Positions 16,135 through 23,845 of a DNA stretch of 50,884 nucleotides are shown in pieces. Below the pieces are notes generated by a model. It had not been told where the DNA came from. It worked only from the letters and a program-made list of their open reading frames with translations, and made no database searches. The DNA comes from Neobacillus drentensis NBRC 102427 (GTDB lineage Bacteria > Bacillota > Bacilli > Bacillales > Cytobacillaceae). Within the stretch, counting starts at the first letter, position 1. Each line of letters opens with the position of its first letter. The translations under genes were made by a program, and so were the position numbers. The DNA is taken from NCBI RefSeq assembly GCF_001591445.1, contig NZ_BCUX01000034.1, positions 1 through 50,884 on the forward strand, in the 5' to 3' direction.

Positions 16135-16278
16135 TCAGCCTATTGGCGGTTGAATGGGATGGTTGGACGGAGCCGTGTAGGCAACATCATTGCTTGGGGT
16201 GTTCACCTTTACATCCTTTGATGAAGCAAAAAGAGCGATCAGCGAGATTGAAAACACAAGGACAACAAACTTTTTCAT
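16135..16278 (-). CDS. Secreted pro-peptide, candidate NprX-like quorum-sensing signal (47 aa)
   Basis: 47 codons from ATG 16278 to TGA 16135, with AAAGGAGG 6 bases upstream. The N-terminus is a secretion signal: Lys-Lys at 2-3, a hydrophobic core at 4-18 and ASS near 18-20. It is followed by a polar linker (residues 21-39) and a compact C-terminus SNHPIQPPIG. This layout, and the position 19 bp after an HTH-TPR regulator on the same strand, match the pheromone precursors of RRNPP systems such as NprR-NprX (known mature peptide SKPDIVG, also ending hydrophobic-Gly). By analogy the last 6-8 residues would be the imported signal; that processing is inferred. The peptide importer at 2.4-7.9 kb could take it up. 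Confidence 0.8.
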   Translation of the reverse strand: MKKFVVLVFSISLIALFASSKDVKVNTPSNDVAYTAPSNHPIQPPIG

Positions 16279-16297
16279 ATAAATTTCCTCCTTTAGT

Positions 16298-17518
16298 TTA
16301 AGTTAATTTCTTTAAATAAGTAACTGCATCAATAATCATGCCCTGTTGATTGTAATAATCTGCAAGCATTTTATAAAAACGGGTGAGGTCATCCGTATGT
16401 TCATTTGCCTCTTCAAAATAAGGGATTACCTTCGATTCCAAATATTTAAACGCTTTTACCGGAGAGGCCATATGGAGGAGATAAAAGTCTGTCAAGAGTC
16501 GATATTTTTTTGCACACAAATCTTTAGACAATAAGTTAACCTCTTGGAAACACTCTTTTGATTTTTCGATTGAGTTAAGTGAATGATGCAACTCGCCAAT
16601 TGCGTATAAAGTGACAAGATAGTGCTGATTTTTGGCCGGCTGCAGAGCCAAACTTTTTTCATAAAAATACAGTGCTTCCTTTACATTCTTCATTTTAAAT
16701 TGCAAATGGCCCATATTATGATAGATCTGTGGAAGTAATTTTTCTTCCTTTAATAATTCTGCGTTGCGGATTAAATGGTGAAAACACTCCTGTGCCTCTT
16801 CATAGATATTAGAGTGAGTATAATTAATCCCTAGCAGCATCAGGGTGTGGAGAATTCTAATGAAGTTATGCTGATTCATGAATGTTTGCAAAGCCATTTT
16901 ACCAAAATGGATAGCATGTCCTGATTGCTCAAGTGAGCTTTTTACAAGTGAGCGATGATAAAGAAATTCTCCACTTGCGGTTTCATGATTATTTTCTGTA
17001 TGTAAAACATCGAGGATATCATCGGCAGTTTGATATTGCCCCTTCCACATTAAGAATATCGCATGATAGTAGCGAAATAAATAATCTTCATGTTGGGAAA
17101 AATTTTTCTTTTGCTTATATAAAAGTGCCCGCTGATCATCTGCTTCATCAACATGGCCTTTAAAAATTAAATATCGAAATTTATATAGTTCATAGATATA
17201 AATATATTGAGAGAATGGGATCAGATGTTCAATTTGAACCAGTTGTTGATAATTTTCTTCAATTTCATCCCTTAGGTAAAAATTAATCTTATCGTCTAGA
17301 CTCCTAAGTAACATGTTGATTTCCCCTTCTTTTTCCTCCATCTCTTCCAGGTCTATATTTAAGCGCCTTAGTAAAAGGGAAATCGTCTTTTCGTTTGCTT
17401 CTTTTGAATTGTTCTCAATCTTACTTAAATGAGGGACAGAACAAATTCCTTTGGAAAGTTCTGCTTGTGTGATACCTCTTTGAGTTCGATAGAATTTAAT
17501 CAGTGCTCCAAATTCCAT
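16298..17518 (-). CDS. NprR-like HTH-TPR transcriptional regulator (RRNPP family)
   Basis: 406 residues from ATG 17518 (GGGTGG 5 bases upstream; a longer reading from 17614 adds a non-conserved 32-residue tail). Residues 5-59 form an XRE-type helix-turn-helix (LIKFYRTQRGITQAELSKGI, then SVPHLSKIENN). The rest is helical with TPR motifs, clearest at YHNMGHLQFKMKNVKEALYF and VTLYAIGELHHSLNSIEKSK. This is the NprR/PlcR plan, in which a peptide bound to the TPR pocket switches DNA binding. NprR is about 420 residues, so the length fits. A secreted pro-peptide gene follows at once. Target genes are unknown; no neutral protease gene is in this window. Confidence 0.87.
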   Translation of the reverse strand: MEFGALIKFYRTQRGITQAELSKGICSVPHLSKIENNSKEANEKTISLLLRRLNIDLEEMEEKEGEINMLLRSLDDKINFYLRDEIEENYQQLVQIEHLIPFSQYIYIYELYKFRYLIFKGHVDEADDQRALLYKQKKNFSQHEDYLFRYYHAIFLMWKGQYQTADDILDVLHTENNHETASGEFLYHRSLVKSSLEQSGHAIHFGKMALQTFMNQHNFIRILHTLMLLGINYTHSNIYEEAQECFHHLIRNAELLKEEKLLPQIYHNMGHLQFKMKNVKEALYFYEKSLALQPAKNQHYLVTLYAIGELHHSLNSIEKSKECFQEVNLLSKDLCAKKYRLLTDFYLLHMASPVKAFKYLESKVIPYFEEANEHTDDLTRFYKMLADYYNQQGMIIDAVTYLKKLT

Positions 17519-17623
17519 ATTGCCACCCAGCCATACCTTTCCTTTTTTTCCTATTTTACAACAATATACGGATTTCTTATAGATACTTTTCAGATTATTA
17601 GAAAAATAGTGCAAATAGTACCA

Positions 17624-17629
17624 TTATAA
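17624..17629 (-). promoter_or_regulatory. -10 box upstream of the NprR-like gene
   Basis: TATAAT on the minus strand about 105 bp before the start codon. I found no convincing -35 box at 17 bp, so an activator or another start site may be involved. Confidence 0.4.
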
Positions 17630-17652
17630 CTTGGGAAAGTTTTTAAAAGAGC

Positions 17653-17680
17653 AAAAAAAACCAGCCCATAAAAGGACTGG
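17653..17680 (-). terminator. Terminator of corA
   Basis: CCAGtCC pairs with GGgCTGG around TTTTAT on the minus strand, followed by eight T. It lies just past the corA stop. Confidence 0.85.
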
Positions 17681-17684
17681 TAAT

Positions 17685-18623
17685 CTAGAAATATTTCTTT
17701 TTCCAAAAAATGAATGCAGTTAAACTTGTTAAAAAGGCAGAGATTACTAGCGGTATTGCATAGGAATGGGTGGCGTGCTGGAAAGGGATATCCACGTTCA
17801 TCCCATAAAAACTCGCCACCATCGTTGGGAAGGATAGAATAATTGTAATCGAAGTTAAAAACTTCATCACAATGTTTAAGTTATTTGAGATAATCGATGC
17901 AAAGGCATTCATCATCCCCGATAGGATCGAGCGATAGGTTTCAGCCATTTCAATCGCCTGTGTTTTTTCAATAATAACGTCTTCTAATAAGTCCTTGTCT
18001 TCTTCATACATTTTTAAATAGTTGAAGCGCAAAATTTTATCGAGGACAACCTTATTGGATTTTAATGAGGTCGTAAAATAAACTAAACTTTTCTCTAAAG
18101 CAAGAAAGGCGAACAATTCTTTATTCTTCAATGATTGATGAACGACACGTTCAATTTCATTTGTCTTCTTGTTAATTTGCTTTAAGTAACGAAGATAATA
18201 CGAGGAAATGACGAACAGAATTTGCAGCGCAAACCGCGTCTTTTTAAACGTAAAAAACTCTTTTACTCTGTTTTTTCGAAATTCCTCTAAAATTGGTGTA
18301 TCCTTTAAGGAAACCGTAATGATACATTCATCGGTAAGAATGATGCCGATTGGAATCGTTTCATAGCCGGCAAAGCCATTTTCATCATGAACGATATAAG
18401 GAAAATCGACAATGATATAGACTCGGCCATCATCTCGTTCAATCCTCGGACGTTCTTCATCATCCAGGGCATCTTTGATGATATCCACATCGATTTGAGC
18501 ATCCATGGATACCTTGTTAATTTCATCTTGTGTTGGGGCGTACATATTGACCCAGCAGCCTTTTGAGATTACTTCTACCTGTTCTAAAACTTTTGTCTCT
18601 GTACTTTTAAAAATTTCCAGCAT
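17685..18623 (-). CDS. corA: CorA-type magnesium/cobalt transporter
   Basis: 312 residues. A long soluble N-terminal domain with helical stalk is followed by two membrane segments at the C-terminus. The pore signature YGMNV is present with GMN at 274-276, and the C-terminus is basic (WKKKYF), as in CorA. It forms a pentameric Mg2+ channel/transporter in the membrane. The conserved MPEL-type loop is replaced by DIPFQHATHS, which is common in Bacillus paralogues. It is monocistronic. The 227-bp gap upstream (18624-18850) holds no RNA element I can recognise. Confidence 0.92.
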   Translation of the reverse strand: MLEIFKSTETKVLEQVEVISKGCWVNMYAPTQDEINKVSMDAQIDVDIIKDALDDEERPRIERDDGRVYIIVDFPYIVHDENGFAGYETIPIGIILTDECIITVSLKDTPILEEFRKNRVKEFFTFKKTRFALQILFVISSYYLRYLKQINKKTNEIERVVHQSLKNKELFAFLALEKSLVYFTTSLKSNKVVLDKILRFNYLKMYEEDKDLLEDVIIEKTQAIEMAETYRSILSGMMNAFASIISNNLNIVMKFLTSITIILSFPTMVASFYGMNVDIPFQHATHSYAIPLVISAFLTSLTAFIFWKKKYF

Positions 18624-18850
18624 GACATAACCTCCTCACTCACTTTGTTCGAGGAAGCCAACAACCTTTTCCAGAGTTGATATTCTTGATATTCATTTCA
18701 ATCCATTCAAAGATAACATTGACTTCCCCTCGCCTACTACTTGGGTCCGGGTCTACGGAATAACTCAAAAATATCAACTCCCTTTAACTTTTATAGTACC
18801 TATCCTATCATAAACCGAAATCACTTAAAGTACAAAGGAGTTTTTATGAA

Positions 18851-19747
18851 TTATTCATCTTCCGCAAAATAGGGGTTCAAATGGATTAAGACTTCCTGGA
18901 TGTTATCAAACTTATCCATAAGTTTTAGTTTAATTAATTTTGCGAGGTCATGCCCTTGCTTGATTGTTTTAAAATGATTGATTGAGATACGTAAATCCAC
19001 TAATACATAATGACCCAGCTCTCTTGCTCTTATCCGGTCAATTCGTTTTACCTCTTCAAATTCCTTAACCAGAGCAATATATTCCTGAAGTGTCTCTGTA
19101 TCAATATTTCGCTCAAGTAAGATATCAAATGCCTCTGTTAACATTTCCTTGGCGATTTTGAAAATTAAATAGGCGACAAAAATACTGGCTGCTTTATCCC
19201 CGTAGAGCAAGAAATGAATATCGAATCGGTTCCCGGCGATCGAAATAAGAACCCCGATGGCAGCTGCAATCGATGCGACAATATCTGCTTTATGGTCAAA
19301 AGCAATCGCTTCAATCGCCTTACTCTTATTCTGTTTTGCAACTTTTAATGAACTTCGGTACAGCATAACTTTGGTTGCAAACGAAAAGAGGGCGACCCAC
19401 ATCGCCAATAAGCTCGGTGATTCCACTTCATGAAAGAAACCGCTAATGCCTTCATAAACCACATAAATGGCAACAAGAAAAAGCAATATACCGATAATGC
19501 CTGAAACGATGACTTCGGCCTTCCCATGTCCATAAGGATGTTCCTTATCGGCAGGCTTATTGGCGATTTTTATCACTAACAGCACAATGATAGATGCAAA
19601 GACATCTGCAGCAGAATGGATCCCGTCTGCAAAGACCGCGTCACTATTCCCATACAAACCGATGACGATCTTCCCTAAGGTAAGAATAATGTTACTAATT
19701 ACACTTATCCAGGCCACTTTTTTAGCCAGAGTTTCTCTCATTTCCAT
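18851..19747 (-). CDS. Cation diffusion facilitator (CDF) metal efflux protein
   Basis: 298 residues from ATG 19747 (AAAGGTGG 11 bases upstream; a GTG at 19762 would sit inside that site). It has six hydrophobic segments. The metal-binding residues are readable in TM2 (DGIHSAADVFAS, His and Asp) and TM5 (FDHKADIVAS, His and Asp). The N-terminal loop HPYGHGKAE is a CDF hallmark. A cytoplasmic C-terminal domain of about 90 residues follows, with HLNP near the end. It exports Zn2+, Fe2+, Mn2+ or similar metals in exchange for protons; the exact metal is not decided by sequence. No regulator is adjacent. Confidence 0.9.
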   Translation of the reverse strand: MEMRETLAKKVAWISVISNIILTLGKIVIGLYGNSDAVFADGIHSAADVFASIIVLLVIKIANKPADKEHPYGHGKAEVIVSGIIGILLFLVAIYVVYEGISGFFHEVESPSLLAMWVALFSFATKVMLYRSSLKVAKQNKSKAIEAIAFDHKADIVASIAAAIGVLISIAGNRFDIHFLLYGDKAASIFVAYLIFKIAKEMLTEAFDILLERNIDTETLQEYIALVKEFEEVKRIDRIRARELGHYVLVDLRISINHFKTIKQGHDLAKLIKLKLMDKFDNIQEVLIHLNPYFAEDE

Positions 19748-19840
19748 AAATAAGTAAACCACCTTTAAAAATACCTTTAGAAATCATAGCAAATGTAACC
19801 TTGATGGGTCTAGAGAAAAAGTCTTGCTCACCCCAAGCTA

Positions 19841-19854
19841 TGTTGGCGGAATTC
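19841..19854 (-). repeat. Solitary copy of the 21-bp-family core
   Basis: On the minus strand ATTCCGCCAACA matches the core of array A (ATTCCGCCAAAC) at 10-11 of 12 positions. It lies between two minus-strand genes with no second copy 21 bp away on either side. Confidence 0.5.
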
Positions 19855-19869
19855 AAAATATCTAAATAT

Positions 19870-20007
19870 TTATCCTTCGTGGCCCTCATTTTCTTCTTTC
19901 ACCATTTCAACTTCTTCGATTACGGAGATTTTATTAATTTGGTCATGAAGAAAATGAAAGGCTTCGTCGAGTTTTTCCCGAGATGGAAACTCATTTTTTT
20001 CGTTCAT
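19870..20007 (-). CDS. Small hypothetical protein (45 aa)
   Basis: 45 residues from ATG 20007, with CAGGAGG 8 bases upstream. It is charged and probably one amphipathic helix (LDEAFHFLHDQINKISVIEE), ending in an acidic tail. No family recognised. It is divergent from the YozQ-like gene and the two share a 101-bp promoter region. Confidence 0.65.
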   Translation of the reverse strand: MNEKNEFPSREKLDEAFHFLHDQINKISVIEEVEMVKEENEGHEG

Positions 20008-20108
20008 TATATTTGCCTCCTGATGAGATTTATTTTTTATTAGGAGTAATCCTGTGAAAAAAAGAAAAAAATACCCTTGTATCAAACAAAAAAAGGGAGG
20101 AATAAAAG

Positions 20109-20324
20109 ATGGACAATAAGAATCAGAAAGCTAATCCAAAGAAAGAAGTAGCAGGGAGCTTCTACCATCCAAGTTATTACAAAGAGTCGGATACCTTATC
20201 TGCCGGGCTTGCAACCACACATGAGCAAGCAAGTGACGCGTATACTGAAGGTGAAATTGGTGCGGTTATTGATGATGTAAACGGTGAAGATGTCCAGATT
20301 CCGCAAAAAGGCTATGAGAAATAA
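20109..20324 (+). CDS. yozQ: YozQ-like small protein (DUF4025)
   Basis: 71 residues, polar, with the conserved-looking TLSAGLATTHEQASDAYTEG segment (residues 34-53) that resembles the B. subtilis YozQ family. The function is unknown. AAAGGGAGG precedes the ATG by 10 bases. A strong terminator follows at 20337-20374. The family assignment is from memory of the motif and should be treated as moderately sure. Confidence 0.7.
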   Translation: MDNKNQKANPKKEVAGSFYHPSYYKESDTLSAGLATTHEQASDAYTEGEIGAVIDDVNGEDVQIPQKGYEK

Positions 20325-20336
20325 TTGAAAATTAGA

Positions 20337-20374
20337 GAAAACAGCTCTCACACGAAAGCTGTTTTCTTTTTTTA
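20337..20374 (+). terminator. Terminator of the YozQ-like gene
   Basis: GAAAACAGCT pairs with AGCTGTTTTC, followed by seven T. Confidence 0.9.
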
Positions 20375-20390
20375 GGCTCTGTTAATTTGC

Positions 20391-20530
20391 CTGTTGATTT
20401 CCGTTCCAGGCACTTCGCTTTCCGCGGGCGGTCCGGGGAGCCTCCTCGGCGCTAAGCGCCTGCGGGGTGCGGGGTCTCCCCTGCCCCGTCCTCCCGCAGG
20501 AGTCTTCGTGCCTTCTACTCCAATCAACAG
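20391..20530. repeat. GC-rich 140-bp dispersed element with terminal inverted repeats
   Basis: The element is bounded by perfect 9-bp inverted repeats CTGTTGATT (20391-20399) and AATCAACAG (20522-20530). The interior is far richer in G and C than the surroundings and highly self-complementary, including GGCGCTAAGCGCC (20449-20461) and GGGGAG/CTCCCC pairs. I have the impression that closely similar GC-rich blocks occur between genes in many Bacillaceae genomes. It has no ORF, so it is a non-autonomous (MITE- or REP-like) element or a structured RNA. Confidence 0.8.
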
Positions 20531-20566
20531 GGTGCCAAAATCAACAATAAGCTTTCTTGCTTTAAA

Positions 20567-21325
20567 TCATTTATCATCATGATCCACGTAGGGGTCGTGT
20601 TCGAAAGCGGGTAAATCCCCAAAACTGGTCATGATTCCTTCCTCGTCAAGGGCGTCCTCGTATTTTTCATGCTGAGGATTTGGATAGACTTTAATATTAT
20701 TTCCATACATGTCATTGCCAACAAAATTTTCATAATCCTCGACATAGCCAATGTTTTCGTCTGCTTCAGAATAGATATCACTATAACTATCCTGTGGGAA
20801 CGCTAAATCAGAGGGAGTTTCGGATGTGCCCCAGGAGGCAACTGTCTGCCAAGAATCTTCCGCATCAAAAGCCACGTTCTCATTCTTTTCATCCATAGCA
20901 AATTTACCAAATGGAGGCATGAGGACCCCTTCTTCGACTGGTCGTTTATGCGAAGTAACCTGATCGGGACTGTGCTCGATACAATAGGTTGTATTTGGCA
21001 AGGCCTCTAAACGTTCAAGTGGAATTTCCTTTCCACATACCTCACAGTTTCCATACGTTCCCTTTTCCATCGCTTCTAACGCGTGATTAATATTCCTAAG
21101 TTCAAATTGATAATGTTCATTTAAGGCAATATCTTTCTCACGTTCATATAACTCGGTTCCTTCGTCAGCTGGGTGGTTATCATAGCTGGATAACTCCCCC
21201 ATCGACTCATGAAAATGACCTCTTTCTAAACCTAAGTGATCATTTTGCTCTAAACGTCCTTCCAGTTCACTCTTTTCCTGCAACAATTGTAACCGTAACT
21301 CAGCTAACTGCTGTGTCGATAACAT
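20567..21325 (-). CDS. yteA: YteA-type TraR/DksA zinc finger protein
   Basis: 252 residues from ATG 21325, with AAAGGGG 8 bases upstream. The N-terminal half is a coiled coil (QLAELRLQLLQEKSELEGRL) followed by the DksA/TraR-like zinc finger with Cys94, Cys97, Cys115 and His118 (CEVCGKEIPLERLEALP, then CIEH). The acidic C-terminal half (EDSWQTVASWGTSETPSD, then YEDALDEEGI) is typical of the Bacillus YteA sporulation group. It may bind RNA polymerase through the secondary channel as DksA does; that is not shown. The 215-bp gap upstream contains no clear feature. Confidence 0.85.
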   Translation of the reverse strand: MLSTQQLAELRLQLLQEKSELEGRLEQNDHLGLERGHFHESMGELSSYDNHPADEGTELYEREKDIALNEHYQFELRNINHALEAMEKGTYGNCEVCGKEIPLERLEALPNTTYCIEHSPDQVTSHKRPVEEGVLMPPFGKFAMDEKNENVAFDAEDSWQTVASWGTSETPSDLAFPQDSYSDIYSEADENIGYVEDYENFVGNDMYGNNIKVYPNPQHEKYEDALDEEGIMTSFGDLPAFEHDPYVDHDDK

Positions 21326-21540
21326 GTGATAAACCCCTTTCATTGAAAAGCGCAATATCTATTCACATTTATGTTATTTCTATTTATAGTTCCCTTATAT
21401 TTTCATTAACTTCGTGGTTGATTATGTAATGAAAATTTAATTCCATCAAAAACCTATCTCATGCAATGATTTTTAACTGAATAAGAATTGATGAGGCGAG
21501 TATCTTAAGAAATATCAAATAGGAGAAATGAGGAGATATT

Positions 21541-21702
21541 TTGGTTAATGAAAACTTTGATACATTCAGAAAAGAGCAAAAGGAACATCAAGCGGTATAT
21601 TTAGGTGGTAACAAAACAAAAAAGCCAGGTCTTAATGATCCAGAATATAATAATCAAGATAATACCGACAAATCGCCGGGGGCGACAGGACGAGATATTT
21701 AG
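21541..21702 (+). CDS. Small hypothetical protein (53 aa), TTG start
   Basis: 53 codons from TTG 21541 to TAG 21700-21702, with GAGGAG about 6 bases upstream. The product is polar: it begins with an Asn/Glu/Phe-rich segment, has YLGGNKTKKPGLNDPEYNN in the middle, and ends SPGATGRDI. There is no signal peptide. It ends 18 bp before the permease ATG on the same strand, so it is probably co-transcribed. No family recognised; it reads like a small sporulation- or stress-linked protein. Confidence 0.65.
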   Translation: MVNENFDTFRKEQKEHQAVYLGGNKTKKPGLNDPEYNNQDNTDKSPGATGRDI

Positions 21703-21720
21703 CGTAAAAGGAGAATGTCA

Positions 21721-23076
21721 ATGAGTAAATCCAAATCCGGTGGGGAAGAGAACAGCAACATGAAATGGTGGCAGCTTTCTTTATTCGGAGTGGGCTGTAC
21801 CATTGGGACAGGCTTTTTCCTTGGCTCCGGGTTAGCGATTAAAATGACCGGTCCCTCAATATTAATCGCGTTTTTGATCGCTGCCCTTGGGACTTATTTT
21901 GTCTATGATGCTCTTTCAAAAATGACATCAAAAGAGCCATTAAAAGGCGGCTTTAGGTCGTATGCGAAGAAAGCCTATGGAAAATGGGCTGGTTTTAGCA
22001 GCGGTTGGGTCTACTGGTCCTCAGAAGTGCTGATCATGGGAAGCCAAATGACGGCATTATCCATTTTTTCTCGATTCTGGTTACCGAAAGTTCCATTGTG
22101 GATATTCGCCACAATTTATGCGGTTCTTGGATTAGCGGTTATTTTAATTGGAGTAAAGGTATTAAATAAACTTGAAAATATTCTTGCGATTTTAAAAATC
22201 TCAGCGATACTAATGTTTATCGTAATTGCCTTGCTGGCGATTTTCGGAGTCATTGTTGGAGACCGAGCCATTCAGTACCCGAATAGTAAAAGCGAAATTC
22301 TTCCACACGGTTTCAAGGGCTTGTGGTCAGCTGTCATCTTTGCATTTTATGCTTTTGGCGGGATTGAAATTCTAGGATTAATGGCAACCAATTTAAACGA
22401 TCCTAAAGAAGCACCAAAAGCAGGAAAAGTGATGTTGTTTACACTGATGATTATCTATGTGGTTTCCATCGGCCTTGCAGTTATGATTGTTTCATGGAAT
22501 CAATTTAACACAAAGGAAAGTACGTTTGTTGTGGCCTTAAATGCCTACCATCTGTCCTTTGTTCCGCATTTCTTTAATGCAACATTAATTATTGCAGGGT
22601 TTTCGACGATGACGGCTTCTCTTTACGGTGTTACAAGCGTTCTTGTTACGCTGGGAGAAGAAGGTGATGCCCCTGCAAGTTTTTCAAAACAAGGGAAATT
22701 AAAAGTTCCCCTTCCCGCATTGTTTGTAACAATGTTGGGAATTTCTGCTTCGATTGTGTCCGCGTTAGTGCTGCCCGATCAAATTTACGAGTGGATTACC
22801 ACAGGTGCTGCATTAATGCTTCTTTATAACTGGCTCTTTATTCTGGCATCGTCCAGAAAAATCTTAGAGTTAAAGCTGAAGGAAAAAATTATGTATTCGA
22901 TTGGAGCTCTATTTATTTTAATTGCTGTCAGCGGGACACTTTTTCACAAAACAAGCAGACCTGGCTTTTTCATTAGCATAGCCTTTCTTGGCATTATTGG
23001 GGTGATTACCTTAATCATGCAGTTAAAGTGGAAAAAGTCTAAGAAGAAGGTACTTAGTCCATGGCCTACCGCATAA
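21721..23076 (+). CDS. Amino acid permease (APC superfamily)
   Basis: 451 residues from ATG 21721, with AAAGGAG 7 bases upstream (an ATG at 21715 is too close to it). There are twelve hydrophobic segments. TM1 carries the substrate-binding glycine motif GVGCTIGTGFFLGSG, and TM6 the stretch FAFYAFGGIEILGLMATN, both standard in amino acid/proton symporters of the AAT family. The amino acid transported cannot be told from sequence. A CCAGCGA hairpin terminator follows. Confidence 0.9.
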   Translation: MSKSKSGGEENSNMKWWQLSLFGVGCTIGTGFFLGSGLAIKMTGPSILIAFLIAALGTYFVYDALSKMTSKEPLKGGFRSYAKKAYGKWAGFSSGWVYWSSEVLIMGSQMTALSIFSRFWLPKVPLWIFATIYAVLGLAVILIGVKVLNKLENILAILKISAILMFIVIALLAIFGVIVGDRAIQYPNSKSEILPHGFKGLWSAVIFAFYAFGGIEILGLMATNLNDPKEAPKAGKVMLFTLMIIYVVSIGLAVMIVSWNQFNTKESTFVVALNAYHLSFVPHFFNATLIIAGFSTMTASLYGVTSVLVTLGEEGDAPASFSKQGKLKVPLPALFVTMLGISASIVSALVLPDQIYEWITTGAALMLLYNWLFILASSRKILELKLKEKIMYSIGALFILIAVSGTLFHKTSRPGFFISIAFLGIIGVITLIMQLKWKKSKKKVLSPWPTA

Positions 23077-23083
23077 AGAAAAT

Positions 23084-23108
23084 CCAGCGATTCTTCGCTG
23101 GTTTTTGT
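23084..23108 (+). terminator. Terminator between permease and LysE-type exporter
   Basis: CCAGCGA pairs with TCGCTGG around TTCT, followed by TTTTTG. It stands between convergent genes. Confidence 0.85.
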
Positions 23109-23110
23109 TT

Positions 23111-23734
23111 TTAAAATAAAACATTAAAAGCTTGCATTCCAAAATAAATTCCAAAGCCAATTAAAGAAATTCCAGACAAACAGGATATCCCTACAAGTAA
23201 TTGAGGTGTTAAAAATTTTCGAAAGTTGCTGGATACACTTGCCATGACAATATCCCAAATCAATAACCCAATAAAAATCGCACTGCTGTATAACACTAAT
23301 TGACTAGTATTATAGGTTGCGGCTGTTTTCGCAAGGACAGAACCATAAATACCTAACCAAAAAAGAATCGTTAACGGATTGGATATCGACATAAGGAATC
23401 CTGAAAAGAACGATTTGACGAGTGGCTCCTTTCCTCTGGAATGCTCTAAATTTATTTTTCCTGCATTCATGAAAGTTTCAATCCCTGTGTACATCAGTAC
23501 AAAACAGCCAAAAAACCAGAGAAAAGTCTGCATAAAGTCTGTCTCAAGAAATTGGACAACTCCTATGTAAACCACAAACATATAAACGCCATCTGCGACA
23601 ACTGCCCCTACCCCAATTAGCCACGAGTTCATAAAGCCACTTCTTATTCCCCTGTCAATTTGTGCAGCATTAATCGGCCCAATAGGAGCAGCCAGCGATA
23701 GCCCTAACAGTAGATAGCTCAAAAATATATTCAT
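23111..23734 (-). CDS. LysE family amino acid exporter
   Basis: 207 residues and six hydrophobic segments, the RhtB/LysE layout. The N-terminal GLSLAAPIGPINAAQIDRGI contains the PxGP motif, and SNPLTILFWLGIYGS is the second family hallmark. It exports amino acids or derivatives. It is a single gene, convergent with the upstream permease. Confidence 0.88.
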   Translation of the reverse strand: MNIFLSYLLLGLSLAAPIGPINAAQIDRGIRSGFMNSWLIGVGAVVADGVYMFVVYIGVVQFLETDFMQTFLWFFGCFVLMYTGIETFMNAGKINLEHSRGKEPLVKSFFSGFLMSISNPLTILFWLGIYGSVLAKTAATYNTSQLVLYSSAIFIGLLIWDIVMASVSSNFRKFLTPQLLVGISCLSGISLIGFGIYFGMQAFNVLF

Positions 23735-23845
23735 CTCTATCTCTCCCCAATAAATGAATAGAAGCCTGTCTATAATTTTTATTCAGAGAAATAGGTTTGT
23801 ACTACAGAAAAATAAAATGAGCTTACAATTCAGGAAAACTATGAA

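Noticed and set aside
18624..18850. Possible magnesium-responsive riboswitch before corA
   Set aside because: I could not find the paired elements of the M-box or another known leader; the region only has a few short hairpins.
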